Shown: in pieces, positions 25,661-36,452 of the stretch
Position numbering within the stretch: position 1 is the first letter of the stretch
Layout of the letters: the number at the start of each line of letters is the position of its first letter
NCBI GenBank assembly: GCA_023846275.1
Contig: JAIUJO010000164.1
Location: forward strand, 310,001 to 374,000
Direction of reading: 5' to 3'
Source: Vanilla planifolia
Taxonomy: Eukaryota > Streptophyta > Magnoliopsida > Asparagales > Orchidaceae
Length of the DNA stretch: 64,000 bases
Position numbers and translations under genes: made by a program
The notes under the pieces: generated by a model
What the model saw: only the letters and a program-made list of their open reading frames with translations
Databases searched by the model: none
What the model was told of the DNA's origin: nothing

Positions 25661-26606
25661 AGACATAATTTATTTTTGTCAGAACATCTTTAGTTTTGAT
25701 GAAAGAAAACACGAATTGGTGGTTGAAATTTATCTAAATATACTAAAGCTAAACTTTATAGGAATAAAAAATGAGAACATCATAGGCTTTATGAATTGAT
25801 TAAAAAATTAGAAAGTTAAAATAATTTTAACTTATTAAATTGTAAAAATGAATATCGATTTGATTATTATAAGGAATGGAAAGTTTGAGATTAATTTCAA
25901 TCTCCTACTAAGGAAGGCATGTAAGAGTTTTCAAGAGAAAAAATGATATGCTAGTTAAGGAGGTAGAACACTAGCTTATATAAGAGGGAAATTTACCTTA
26001 ATACATTTATATTTATCAATGAAACAATATTTGTTGAAGAAACCCTAAAGGGTGTAGCTTGATGTCATGAATTGACAATTAGAAAGACTTGAGAAAACTA
26101 AAGCATAAGATTTAATTCTTAGGCATCATGATCAATAATTCATTTGAGGTAAATGGGTACTCATGAATATAATATAGAAAAATGAATAAACTATAATAGA
26201 CAAAAATATGTTTATTTTTAACAATATATAATCAACTTTGTCAATATAAGAAAAAATCATAAAAAAGTAAAATTTTATTTTATTAAAGAGTTTGTCATCC
26301 AATAGGTAATAGAGCAAAGGTATGTACCTTTAAAGGAAGATTTAGCCAATGTGTTTGCAAAAATCCATACATGGTATAGTAAAAATTTTACAAGTTCCAC
26401 ATCTCTTTTGAGGGCATCAAAGAAGGAGAATGATTATGGTTTTAATAAAATTTGGATTAGTCATAAATTAAGGTTGATCATATATTACAAGGGCTTGAAG
26501 TATGTGGGAGCATATATATTTAATTTTTAACACATCTTACTATTTCTAAAATATATGATTTTACTTGTTATATTTTAATTTAAACATTTACACCTTATCA
26601 CCATCG
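25661..26606 (+). mobile_element. Block I middle: unassigned, with an RNase H-end-like stretch
   Basis: Most of 25,661-26,320 is unassigned: it has no satellite boxes and no domain I can name. At about 26,325-26,440 the + strand translates to a stretch containing VPLKEDLANVFAK, which resembles the end of copia RNase H (family form V..EQLADIFTKPL), followed by the expected serine-rich, Leu-Arg text. The position just before the polypurine tract is what a copia element should show. It is broken. The match is short, so the call is moderate. Confidence 0.5.
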
Positions 26607-26619
26607 AAAGAAGGGAGAT
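26607..26619 (+). mobile_element. Polypurine tract of a copia element
   Basis: The run 'gaaagaagggagat' resembles the plant copia tract (usually AAAGGGGGAGAT) that primes second-strand synthesis immediately before the 3' LTR. It lies 170-280 bp after the RNase H-end-like stretch, a usual spacing. Confidence 0.55.
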
Positions 26620-26929
26620 TATAAGGTCACCCTTATGTTTGATGAGTCAAGCCTTAAATGTTAAGGATTTTGTTCTAATCGGCTTATATAGTGTGAAATA
26701 GGATTATCTGTGAAGTTCAAGCTAGGCACTTCTAAAGATAATGAATTAGTTTTCTTCAAAGTGACATAGATTGTTTAATAATCTTCAAAGATTGAAGACA
26801 TGTGCATCAAATTTGAAAATACTTATTTTATGTATGAAATAAAATGTTAGCTTGTTACTTATAAGGCACACTTTTTTGTAGCAAATTAAAATCCAATTCA
26901 AGCTTCTAATATTCATTTTTATTTTTTTA
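26620..26929 (+). mobile_element. Candidate 3' LTR remnant between copies A and B
   Basis: The ~310 bp after the polypurine tract has LTR-like text such as 'tgatgagtcaagccttaaat' and 'gtgaagttcaagctaggcac' and no coding signal. I could not match it by eye to 22,485-23,500 or to the candidate LTR of block II, so the LTR call rests on position only. Confidence 0.4.
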
Positions 26930-28925
26930 ATCATTATAATTACAAATTAATATATTTCAAAATCAAAGTTTCCAATAACTAATTTTTTTTAAAATTTTTT
27001 TTAAAAAATAAGTATAATTGAAAATTTTCAAAAATATTTTTTGACCAATAGTTGGCCCCTCTTGTTTAATTCTCATTGTCATTTTTATTTTAATTTGTAT
27101 TGGAGTGGATTCCCTACAAAAACTGAGTAAAATCAAAATAACGATCCTTTATTTGTGAGCAAGATAATTATGTTATTAATTCTTATTATTTACAAGTTTT
27201 TTCTATTAATATCTATTATAATATTGCCATTTTTTACTTTATAATTAAATTTCTTGATTTTTTTAATGTGTTTACTTTATCTAAATATTTAAGGATGACT
27301 TTAACCATTGTTGACAATTGTGAAACATTAGTTGAGGGATTTCTATCATGACTTTCACCTTTATTTAAAAATGATTTATTAATTGGTAAAACTTCTTTAA
27401 AAATTTTATTCGAAAACTTAATGATCATTTGTTGGAACACTATATTTATTTTTTATACTTCCCTATTATAAATGTATTAGATCAAGAGTGTTGATTTAAT
27501 AAAATGGTAAACAAATGAATCTTGTATTTTGTGCATTATGTTAAGAATTTTATGTATGAGTGTGTTTGGCTGCCGCTTGTCTTGAGTTGATGTAGGGATT
27601 AGATTGGTTGCATGCAAGAATGAATCTTTAGATATTGTCGATGTCAAGATGGGGAACAAGAAGATAAGGAATAAAAAATTCAATATAGAAATGAATCGTA
27701 GAGGTAACCTGGTATCAAATACTTGTAGTTCTAACCATGAGTATATCTTTGAATCTTTTGATGGAATTTTAAGTTATTTTAGTAAATTAGTTGTTGAGCA
27801 CAAAAAATTAATTAACATGATTGGTGATATTAAGAAAGTTTCTACCAAACATTATTTTAGAGTAGTAAAACTACATCAACAATTTGATGTACATAAAGAG
27901 GAATATTTTTCTAAAGTGTGATGGTTAAAAGATTTAAATAAAGAATATGAAAATGAATTAGCCAATCATATTATGTGGTATAATTCTTTAAAAAATATTA
28001 TGATAGTTTAATAAAACAAATCTATCCTTAAAGATAAACTGAATAAATTTTAGTCTTTATGAAAGAAAAAAATGATTTATCAAAGTATGATAGTTTGTTT
28101 TCTCATGTATCTTATTTTGATCATTCACATATAGCTTCATATGCGACTTCATTGAATCACCTTAAAGATAGTATTGGTTATTAGAATGCTTCACATGTGC
28201 TTAAACATGTTTCATCTTATAACCATGCAACAAAAAGAAATACATATTTGCATAATAGTAATAGATTAAAAAAATCATATATTCATATGCTCAATGCAAC
28301 ACCTATTCCTTCTTTACACATATGTAATAATCATGTTAAATCTAATATTGTATGTAATTATTGCTCAAAATTTGGACATCTTATATTTCATTGCACAATT
28401 AGGAAATCTATAAATCTAAATCATAATAGATATTAGTGGATTCCGATGGGAACAAACTTTGAACATTTCTTTGGAAAATCATGACATCTGCACCTTACCG
28501 CTTTTGAACACAAGATAGTTTTGGTTCTTAAATTTAATTCATAGTTTGTTTTATAGGCGTGTGTTCATATTTTTGGACTTTTAGAGACAACACTTTCTTT
28601 GTGAGATTTTTTAAATCAGTTACAAAAATTTTGTAAACATTGGCTTACTTAGCATAGCTTTGAAGATCAAATCTATATAGACATTTATTATTAATCAACA
28701 TTAATCATTTATAACTTGATTCATAAAGAATTTTAATATTATAAGCAACTCAATTCCATATTTCTCAATGAAAATTTTTGACAAAATAGGATTGAATGAT
28801 ACTTGATTTGTTGTTAAGAATGGAAATTTGTGAGCAAATGTTAAATCATAGTTGACTTTAGAATTAAAAATAAAAAATAAGCAAAAAAAAACTAGGTTAT
28901 GTAGCACATTGATTTTTAATTTCTT
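26930..28925 (+). pseudogene. Block I gag copy B (broken copia gag and flanks)
   Basis: The second copy of the copia leader/gag segment, same direction as copy A and about 3.4 kb downstream. It keeps two longer open stretches: 27,604-27,921 (105 codons, Lys/Asn-rich, with a heptad-like part containing SFDGILSYFSKLVVEHKKL) and 28,197-28,436 (79 codons). The second ends in a CCHC zinc knuckle, C-x2-C-x4-H-x4-C, at 28,353-28,394 (CNYCSKFGHLIFHC), the RNA-binding signature of Gag nucleocapsid. After it comes W-I-P-M-G-T, like the W-V-P-K-G-T text that follows the knuckle in many plant copia elements. Broken overall, with several breaks. Confidence 0.75.
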
Positions 28926-29114
28926 GAGATAGGTTATGGGGGAACCAACTATAACTCAACTCGAAAGGAAAGAGTAGAACAATCAATATAAAGATGAAAA
29001 ACTACCGTTATTCTACAATGTTGGACAATTTTTATCCATCTCATCTTTCTGAATGCATGTGTAAAATACCACCATTCAATGAAGTAATTTTTTATTTGGA
29101 CAATAGTGACTATG
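28926..29114. other. Right edge of block I, unassigned
   Basis: About 190 bp that matches neither the gag tail of copy A nor the satellite. It includes 'gttatgggggaaccaactat' and 'gaatgcatgtgtaaaatacc' and is somewhat richer in G+C. It could be more of the element, captured filler or pre-existing host DNA. Confidence 0.4.
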
Positions 29115-30312
29115 TCTTGCATTTAAAATCACAATGATTTTGACATATCACATTTTCTCAATTTGCCTCATTTTGGCATCAATATACATTTACTTATTAA
29201 AAAATTAATAATATGCCAGTATTTATATTTTGTTTAATTTCGTAATTCTTATTAATTTAAAACAAGGCCTGATTATGATGAAATAAAAGTTATTTAACTC
29301 ATTTTATTAAACCCTATCTAATTAAATATTCCATTTTTATAATGATTAGTTTTGATTTTTGAAAGTTTTCGGCATGCTTTATGAAACATTTTTTTACCTA
29401 ATTTTATAAATGGTGTTGCTAAACTCGGTGTCTATGGTATCTTAGAATACAACTTTCTGGAAAACTTTGTCTCATTTCTTCAAAAGTTTGATTTTCATTT
29501 AGTTGTTATATTATGTAACTTTAAATCTCATAACATAAGCCTATTAGATTGCATTGACATGGTTAAATTACATTACTTCAATTTAACTCTTTTTTGATGC
29601 TATAAATATTTACATAATATTAATGTTACAAAATTTTATTATTTTTGTTTCTATTTTTTTTTGTAATTCATAGTAATTCATGATGAGGTCCAATCCCAAC
29701 AAAACATAATGTGGCAGCCACATGACAAAAGCTTTATGCAACTAGATGTTCATTTCTATATATTTAAATATTTTATTTTCTTAAGGATTTTGTGAGCCTT
29801 AAAAGGCATTTCAATTTGTATCAGATTTCATGATCGAGTATATTATGCTTGATCTCCTTAGTATCTTGGAATAAAATTTTATCAAATTACTTAATTCTTT
29901 TCCTCCATTATTTCAATTTGATTTAGTTATACTACTATATAACTCTAGATTTTGTCTTGTCCAATATCTACATATCTTTAATTTTGTTACATTGCATTAC
30001 TTCAAATTTTCTAATTTTATTTTAAATATTTATTTAATTAATAATAAATAAGAAATTATTGTTTATTTTTCTTATTTATTTTATTAGTTTGTAAATAATA
30101 TAAATAAGGTCCAACAGTGGTGAAAAAAATCATTGGACTTATCTTGAGAAGCTCTTTCCAATTAAATATTGATTTTTATAACTTCAAAATATTTTTTTAG
30201 GGTTTTGTATTATTTATTAGATATTTTGATTCACAAATGACTTAATCAATATGTTGTACATGATCTCTTTAGTATTTTGGAATATAACTTTCCCATATAA
30301 TTTACTTAACTT

Positions 30313-30428
30313 AATCAAAGTTTTTACTTTTTTTATATTATAATAAAAGATTAATACTGATATTATTGTTAATCAAAGTTTTTACTTTTTTTTATATCAT
30401 AATAAAAGATTAATACTAATATTATTGT
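30313..30428. repeat. Tandem duplication of a 58-bp satellite piece
   Basis: Positions 30,313-30,370 and 30,371-30,428 are nearly identical: both read 'aatcaaagtttttac', then a T run, then 'aataaaagattaatact'. The two differ at only a few bases, far less than neighbouring monomers differ, so this duplication is much younger than the array. Confidence 0.9.
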
Positions 30429-32587
30429 CCTTAGCATCACTTTTATTTGGCTATATTATGTTGCTTTTATTTTTGTAATTCCAATTTTTGTAAAAGTTAC
30501 TTAACATTAAAGTATTAATTTATTATAATTTATGTTTCTTAATTTTTTAATTGATTGTAATTCTAGAAAAGCTTTAATTAAGATGAAACACAAGTCATTC
30601 GACTCATTATAATGAGCATATAAATTAAATATTGTTTTTAATATTTTTAGGTATTTATTTTCTATATTTTGGACAACTTTAGGGGAGATAAGTTGATTTG
30701 TTCTTGATTTGGTGATTGTGGATATTATAGTCAATCACATAGTAATCTACAAATGCATATTTCTTACAAAATATGTCTCATTTCTTTAAACTTTATTATC
30801 TTTGATTTGTATATATTTCTTTGAAACTTTAGTTATCCTTTCATGTGACTTTTACATCATTTTGATTTGGTTAGATTATAATATTAGATTTATCTCATTT
30901 CAACTTTAACATTTTTTCTTAATATTAAAATAAGAATTTATTATTACTTAAATTTATTTAATTCAATAATTCATGAAAGTTCTAGATCACATGTGATTGA
31001 AATGTTACAAACATCATTGGACTCATTTTGAACACCTTTATCTAATTAAAATTTATTTTGTATATTTTGAAAAAAATTATTTTTTAGGGTATCCATAGGC
31101 TTTGTGAGACATTTGTCGCACATTAGATTGACTATAATGGATGTTATGCTTATTTCCCATAGCATTTTAGAATTCTACTTTCCCACGCTATTTATCTAAT
31201 TTTTTTCAATTTATTTACTTTATCTTATTATATTAATATGTAACCTTAAATTTCCTCTCATTTGAACTTTAGGTCATAATGATTTTGTTATGTTGTATTT
31301 TCGTAATTAATATTTATTCAACATTAAGATAAATTTACTTATTATTAAAATAATATTTCATTTTATTTAAGTTAAGTTATTTTGGTAATTCACAGTAGTT
31401 TCTAATAAGATTTAGTTGAGAAGAAAAAAATATCAAGGGATTCATCTTAACACGATCTATATAATTAAATACTTTTTTTTATATTTTTTATGTCTCATTT
31501 TATTATTTTTACATTTTTATATAGATATTTTGATTGACACATGATTTGAAAATCAAGGATGTTATAATCATTCTTTTGAATATTTTGGAATACAAATTTC
31601 TCGTACTATTTTTTTAATTTTGCTAAAATATTTTTTTTGTTTTGTTATATTACTATGGAAATTTTATTCTCTTCTTATGCACCTTGGTGTTAGGTTGAGT
31701 TTGTGACAATATATATTTCTTTAATATTAAAATAATTACAATTTTTTATTTATATTTATTTGGTTTGAAATTTTTACTAATTCTAAATCCACTCCATCAA
31801 GACAAAAAAAGTTATTGGAGACTTCTTCTCTTGCTCTACTAAGTAAATACTTTTTTATATTCTTTAAATATTTAAATTTTAAAACTTTTGGCGTTGTCAA
31901 TAAGAATAATTTATTTTTACCCAATTTGATGATCAATGATGAATCACTATATCTCAAATATCTTGGAATGCAAATTTCTCTTGTAATTTATCTCATTTCT
32001 TCAAAAGTCTTTTTTTGTTGTGGTTACATTACTATGAAACTCTAATTCTCCTTTAGTTTGGCCCTTACATTAGTTTAACTTGGTTAAATTATATTACTTC
32101 AATTTATCTTGTTTCAATTTTATTAGTTGTTTACTTAATATTTAAGTATTACTTTATTATTATGTTTGTCTTATTCTTTGAAAATTAATAGTAATTTCAT
32201 TCAAGGCGTAATCCACAAAAAATAATTATCATTTGACTCATTTTGATGAGCTTTATCAAATTAAATTTTTTAATATTTTTAAATATTGTATTCTCTAAAG
32301 TTTTGACATGTTTTACGAGACATTTGATTTTGGACCTGATTTGATGATTACCCTCAACATCCTTTATACCATAGAATATAACTTTTTCATGTTCATTATT
32401 TGATATTTTTTAATTTTTTGCATTAATTTTACTAGATTACTATGTAACTATGAATCACCAACAATTTGGGCAACACATCACTTTCATTTGCTAAAATTAC
32501 ATTGCTTTAGCTGATCTAATTTTATATTTAGCATTTATTTTCTTTATAATAATAAAATAATTTATTATTATAAATGCTTACTTGATA

Positions 32588-32618
32588 GAGATGAAACAAA
32601 CTTTGTTAGACTCATCTC
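32588..32618. other. Satellite dyad 1 example (GAGATGA / TCATCTC)
   Basis: A perfect 7-base inverted repeat, GAGATGA at 32,588-32,594 and TCATCTC at 32,612-32,618, with 17 bases between. The consensus monomer carries the same pair in every unit, usually with one arm damaged, for example near 40,320 and 39,168. It lies roughly 130 bp from dyad 2 in the same unit. Confidence 0.55.
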
Positions 32619-35600
32619 AAGTGACTCAATTGAATCTAATATTGATTTTTATTTTATTTAAATTTTTTTCTATGTTTTACAACTTTTGGAAGACATTTTC
32701 ATTCATAAATGATTTGAAATGTAGGAAATTTATAGTTCATTTCCTTTGAATCTTTGAATGCACATTTTCGAAATGAGTTAACTAATTTCTCAAAATTTTG
32801 GTACATATATTTTGTTATATTACACTACAACTCTAATTTTTTTTCTCATGTGACTTTTACATCATTTTTATTTGGTAATATCTTATTATTTAAATTATTT
32901 TTTTTAACTTTAATTTTAATATATCTATACAATATATTAAAAAAAATAATTTTATATTATTTATGCTTGTTTATATTTGTATTTTTCTATAATTTCAAAA
33001 AAGGTCTACTCAAAATGATGCAAACACTATTTGCTCTACTCGATGAGTCTGTCCAATTAAATATTCATTTACTAAGTCTTAAATGGTTTTTTTATCATTT
33101 TAGTACATTTTATCTCATTCCATTTTGCTGTTCACTTTAATTTAGATACATTTTTTTGTAACTCTAAATATTTGACCACGTTATGCTTGCATAGCAATTA
33201 TTTTGTGATTTTGCATTATTTTCATTCACCTTTATTAGCATTGATATATAATTAGCTAATATTGAAGCATTTATTTATTATTTCTTTATATTTACTTATG
33301 CTTGTTACTCAAAGTAATTCAAACCAAAGTTTAATTGAGGCAAAAATAGCATCTTTGGGCACATCTCTACAAGCTCTATCTAATTAGATGTTCATTTTAA
33401 TATTTTTTTAAAAAACTTTCTTTTTTAAATATTTGACACATTTTACGAGACATTTTTATTCATAATATGACTGATCACTACACTTGATCTCCTTAGTATT
33501 TTGGAATGTTATTTTTCAAACAATTTCTCTTATTTTTTAAAATTCTAAGAGAAAGAAATCTCATTAGACTCATCTTGATGTACCGTATGAAAACAATCAT
33601 TTTTATATTTTAAAATGTTTTTTTAAGAAATCTGATATGTTTTGATGACATTTTGATTTGTGCTTCATTCAACGAATGAGATTATTACACTTGATCATCC
33701 TAATATCTTTGCATCAAACATTCTTAAATAAATAATCTCATTTCACTAATTGTTTTTCTTAATTTTGGTTATTTCTATAAAACTCTAATTTTCCACTCAT
33801 TTCACATTTACATCAATTTGATTTGATTATTTTATAATTCTGCAATTTATCTTATTTCATGTTTACTTTATATTTACTAATTATTAAAGTAATAATTTAT
33901 TATTATTTAGCATTATTTACTATGGTAATTCCTAGTAATTGAAAACTTGTTTGGCAGACCAAAAGCAAACATTATTAGACACATGTCAATAAGCTTTATC
34001 AAGCAAATAATTTAGTTTTATATTCATAATTATAGTATATTCTAGAGTTTTGTCATGTTTTTAAGACATTATGATATATATAGGATTTCCCAATTAAGGA
34101 CCTCGTGCTTGACCTCCTTTGATTCTTGCAATTCAAATTTCCCTTAAAATTTACCACATTTTTTTTTAATTTTTTTTTCCTTTGTTTTGTTTATATTTCT
34201 ATGAAATTATAAATCTTCTTTGATGTGAACTTTACATCACTTCAAATTTGTTATATTACATTGCTTAAACTTATCTCTTTTAAGTTGAAATATATATCTA
34301 CTGAAATTTCAAATAATTATTTAATTTTATTATACTTACATTGTTAATTAATAAGTATTGCATGTGAGAGATGATCTTGACAAAGCATATATTGATGGAT
34401 TCATCAATGAGCTCTATCCAATCTCATAATTATTTATATTTTTAAATAAATATTTTTTTTTACAAATTTGACATTCTTTGTGAAACATTTTATCTGTACA
34501 CAAATTGATCAATGAGGATGTGACAATTGACACTCTTAGTATCTTAGAATTCTACTTTCTAGTAAAACTGTCAATATTTTCTTTCTAGTTTTTTGCATTG
34601 ATTGTGCTATGTTAATATGTAACTCTAAATGTTTTTCTCATTCAACTTTTACATTACCCTAATTGGTTATAATAAATTACTTTGATTTATCCTATTTCAC
34701 CTATGGTATATATTTACTTAAAATTAAGATACTAATTTGTTAATATTTATGCTTATTCACACCAACTCTACATGCTCTTACAAAAACAACATTGCTTTTT
34801 ATATTTTTAAGCATTGTATTTTCTATGATTTTAGTACATTTTATAAGAAATTTTGATTTGTAGTAGATTTCATAATCAACGATGTTACACTCTATCTCCC
34901 TAGTATCTTTGAATGCTTTCTTCTTGTGCAATTTAAGCCATTTTTTCAAATATGTTTTCATTTGTTTTGTCATATTAATTAGAAATTCATATTCTCCTCT
35001 TTCAAAGCTTTCATGATTATTGCATATGGTATATTACTTTGCTTCAGTTTATCTTATTTAAGAATTTTATATATTTATTAAATATTAAAATATTTATTTA
35101 TTCTTATTTATACTTATTTTTTTGAAAATTATAGTAATTGCAAACAAAGTCTTTTGGAGATTGAGCAAACACTATTACAATCCTTCAAATGAAATTTATC
35201 TAGTTAAATATTATTTTTTAATATTTATATATTTTCTATTTTTTCTTTTTAAACACTTTACTAGTCATTATAACTTTCTTATATAACTTATCTCATTTTT
35301 CAACTTTTTAACTTAATTTGGTTATGTTAGTATTTAACTTAATTTCACATTGTCTGACCTATACATTGCATTTATGTTTATATTTTACTTTTGTTCAATT
35401 TAAAACATTTCAACATTTATATCTATTTACTTATTCTTAACAAAATATTTATTATTATTTTTTCATATTTATTTTATAATATACAGTATTTCCAAATGAT
35501 GTTTGATGAAAACAAAACTAATAACGTTAGAGTAATCTGAACAAGCTCTAATTAATTAAATATTCATTTTTGAATATTAAAATATTTTATTTACTAAGAT

Positions 35601-35747
35601 TTTTGGAAGCCTTACAAAGCATTTCAGTTAATAACAATTAAGGCTATCTTCAAATTTTTCACTTTCATTTGGTTATTTCCTACGTATCTCTAAATCTCTA
35701 TCTTATTACCTTATACATAACTTTTGTTTTGTTTGATGAATTACACA

Positions 35748-36452
35748 ATAAAAAAAAACATAAACAATAATAGATTATTATTTTAATATTATATAATTAT
35801 ATACTAAAAGAAAAATGAGATAAATGTACGTAATCTACGAAAATAAAATCAAAGTGACGTGAAGATGAGAAGCACTTTAGAGATATATAGCAATATGACT
35901 AAATCAATTAAAAATGTTTGAAGAATGAACGTAAAATGAACAAGAAATTTGCATTTTAAGATGCAAGGTAGGTCAATTGAAATAGCCAAAATTGTCTTGT
36001 AATGTATGGGCCATAATGCCATTGAAAGTGTGCTTAAACCATAAAAAATTATATATTTTTATAAAATAAATATATAATTGTAAGCAAAACTTTTTAAAAA
36101 AGAGATAACATAGAAGGGAAAGTTGAACTCCAAATTTGTAAGGAGATTTAGTGTAACTACAACATTGTCAAGTGTGGTACAAATTGAAAGGTCTTATAAA
36201 TCATGGCAAATTTATAAAACATATCTATAAACATTAATATGAATATTAAACTTGATATAGCTAAATGAGAGATATGAAATGACTTTTGTTTACTTTCAAG
36301 TAACTAAACTTAAATAAAAAATTATTTTTAGTATATATTAAATTTAAAAAAAGAATCAAATTGGAACAAAGTAGAACAACCAAATAAAAGAGATGGAAAA
36401 GACAAAAAAATCGATTTCAATAGCAATATACCCAAATAGAAAAGAAAAATTT
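35748..36452 (+). repeat. Flipped satellite piece (~705 bp) inside the inverted arm
   Basis: Inside an otherwise inverted array this stretch reads in the left-arm direction: 'aataatagattattatttta', 'aaaaatgagataaatg', 'aaatcaaagtgacgtgaaga', 'tagcaatatgactaaatc', 'catggcaaatttataaaac' and 'gaaagttgaactccaaat' occur in the left-arm order. About one and three quarter monomers are present. At the left edge the inverted unit breaks off after 'ttgatgaattacaca'. At the right edge direction returns at 'aataacttatcctatttt'. The two edges fall at different points of the monomer, so this is a local inversion or inverted insertion rather than a whole-unit flip. Confidence 0.85.

Larger units (their letters stand above)
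22485..29114 (+). mobile_element. Block I: broken Ty1/copia fossil with two related internal copies
   Basis: A 6.6-kb non-satellite block that interrupts the array. On the + strand it shows a leader/LTR-like stretch (about 23,290-23,500), gag copy A (about 23,500-25,660), an RNase H-end-like stretch (about 26,325-26,440), a polypurine tract (26,607-26,619), then gag copy B (about 26,930-28,925). Both gag copies have a CCHC zinc-knuckle region. The 75-bp match to block II and the gag and RNase H hints place it in Ty1/copia, probably near the SIRE/Maximus branch. It is broken, with many breaks, and incomplete. No pair of complete LTRs is visible. The two copies differ much more than a fresh duplication would, so it is old; a date cannot be given by eye. 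Confidence 0.75.
29115..35747 (-). repeat. Satellite array resuming after block I
   Basis: The ~410 bp monomer resumes around 29,115 with 'caatttgcctcattttggc', the counterpart of the consensus 'caatttatctcattttagc', and runs about 16 units in the inverted direction. Box positions near 29,320, 29,730, 30,150, 31,035, 31,450, 31,833, 32,250 and 33,375 keep the period. A local tandem duplication lies at 30,313-30,428. The arm ends at a flip in direction near 35,748. I see no gene in it. The open frame of 128 codons at 32,754-33,140 is a repeat translation with heavy Phe/Leu/Ile content. Confidence 0.88.

Noticed and set aside
22485-29114. Block I as a LINE or DNA transposon
   Set aside because: The CCHC knuckle with following W-I-P-M-G-T, the polypurine tract and the link to block II favour Ty1/copia. 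No LINE endonuclease or RT text and no terminal inverted repeats were seen.
32754-33140. Longest open frame in the window (128 codons) as a membrane protein gene
   Set aside because: It lies wholly in satellite, its text is the AT-driven Phe/Leu/Ile/Tyr translation seen in other monomers, and it spans boxes of the repeat. No domain, no codon bias unlike the repeat.
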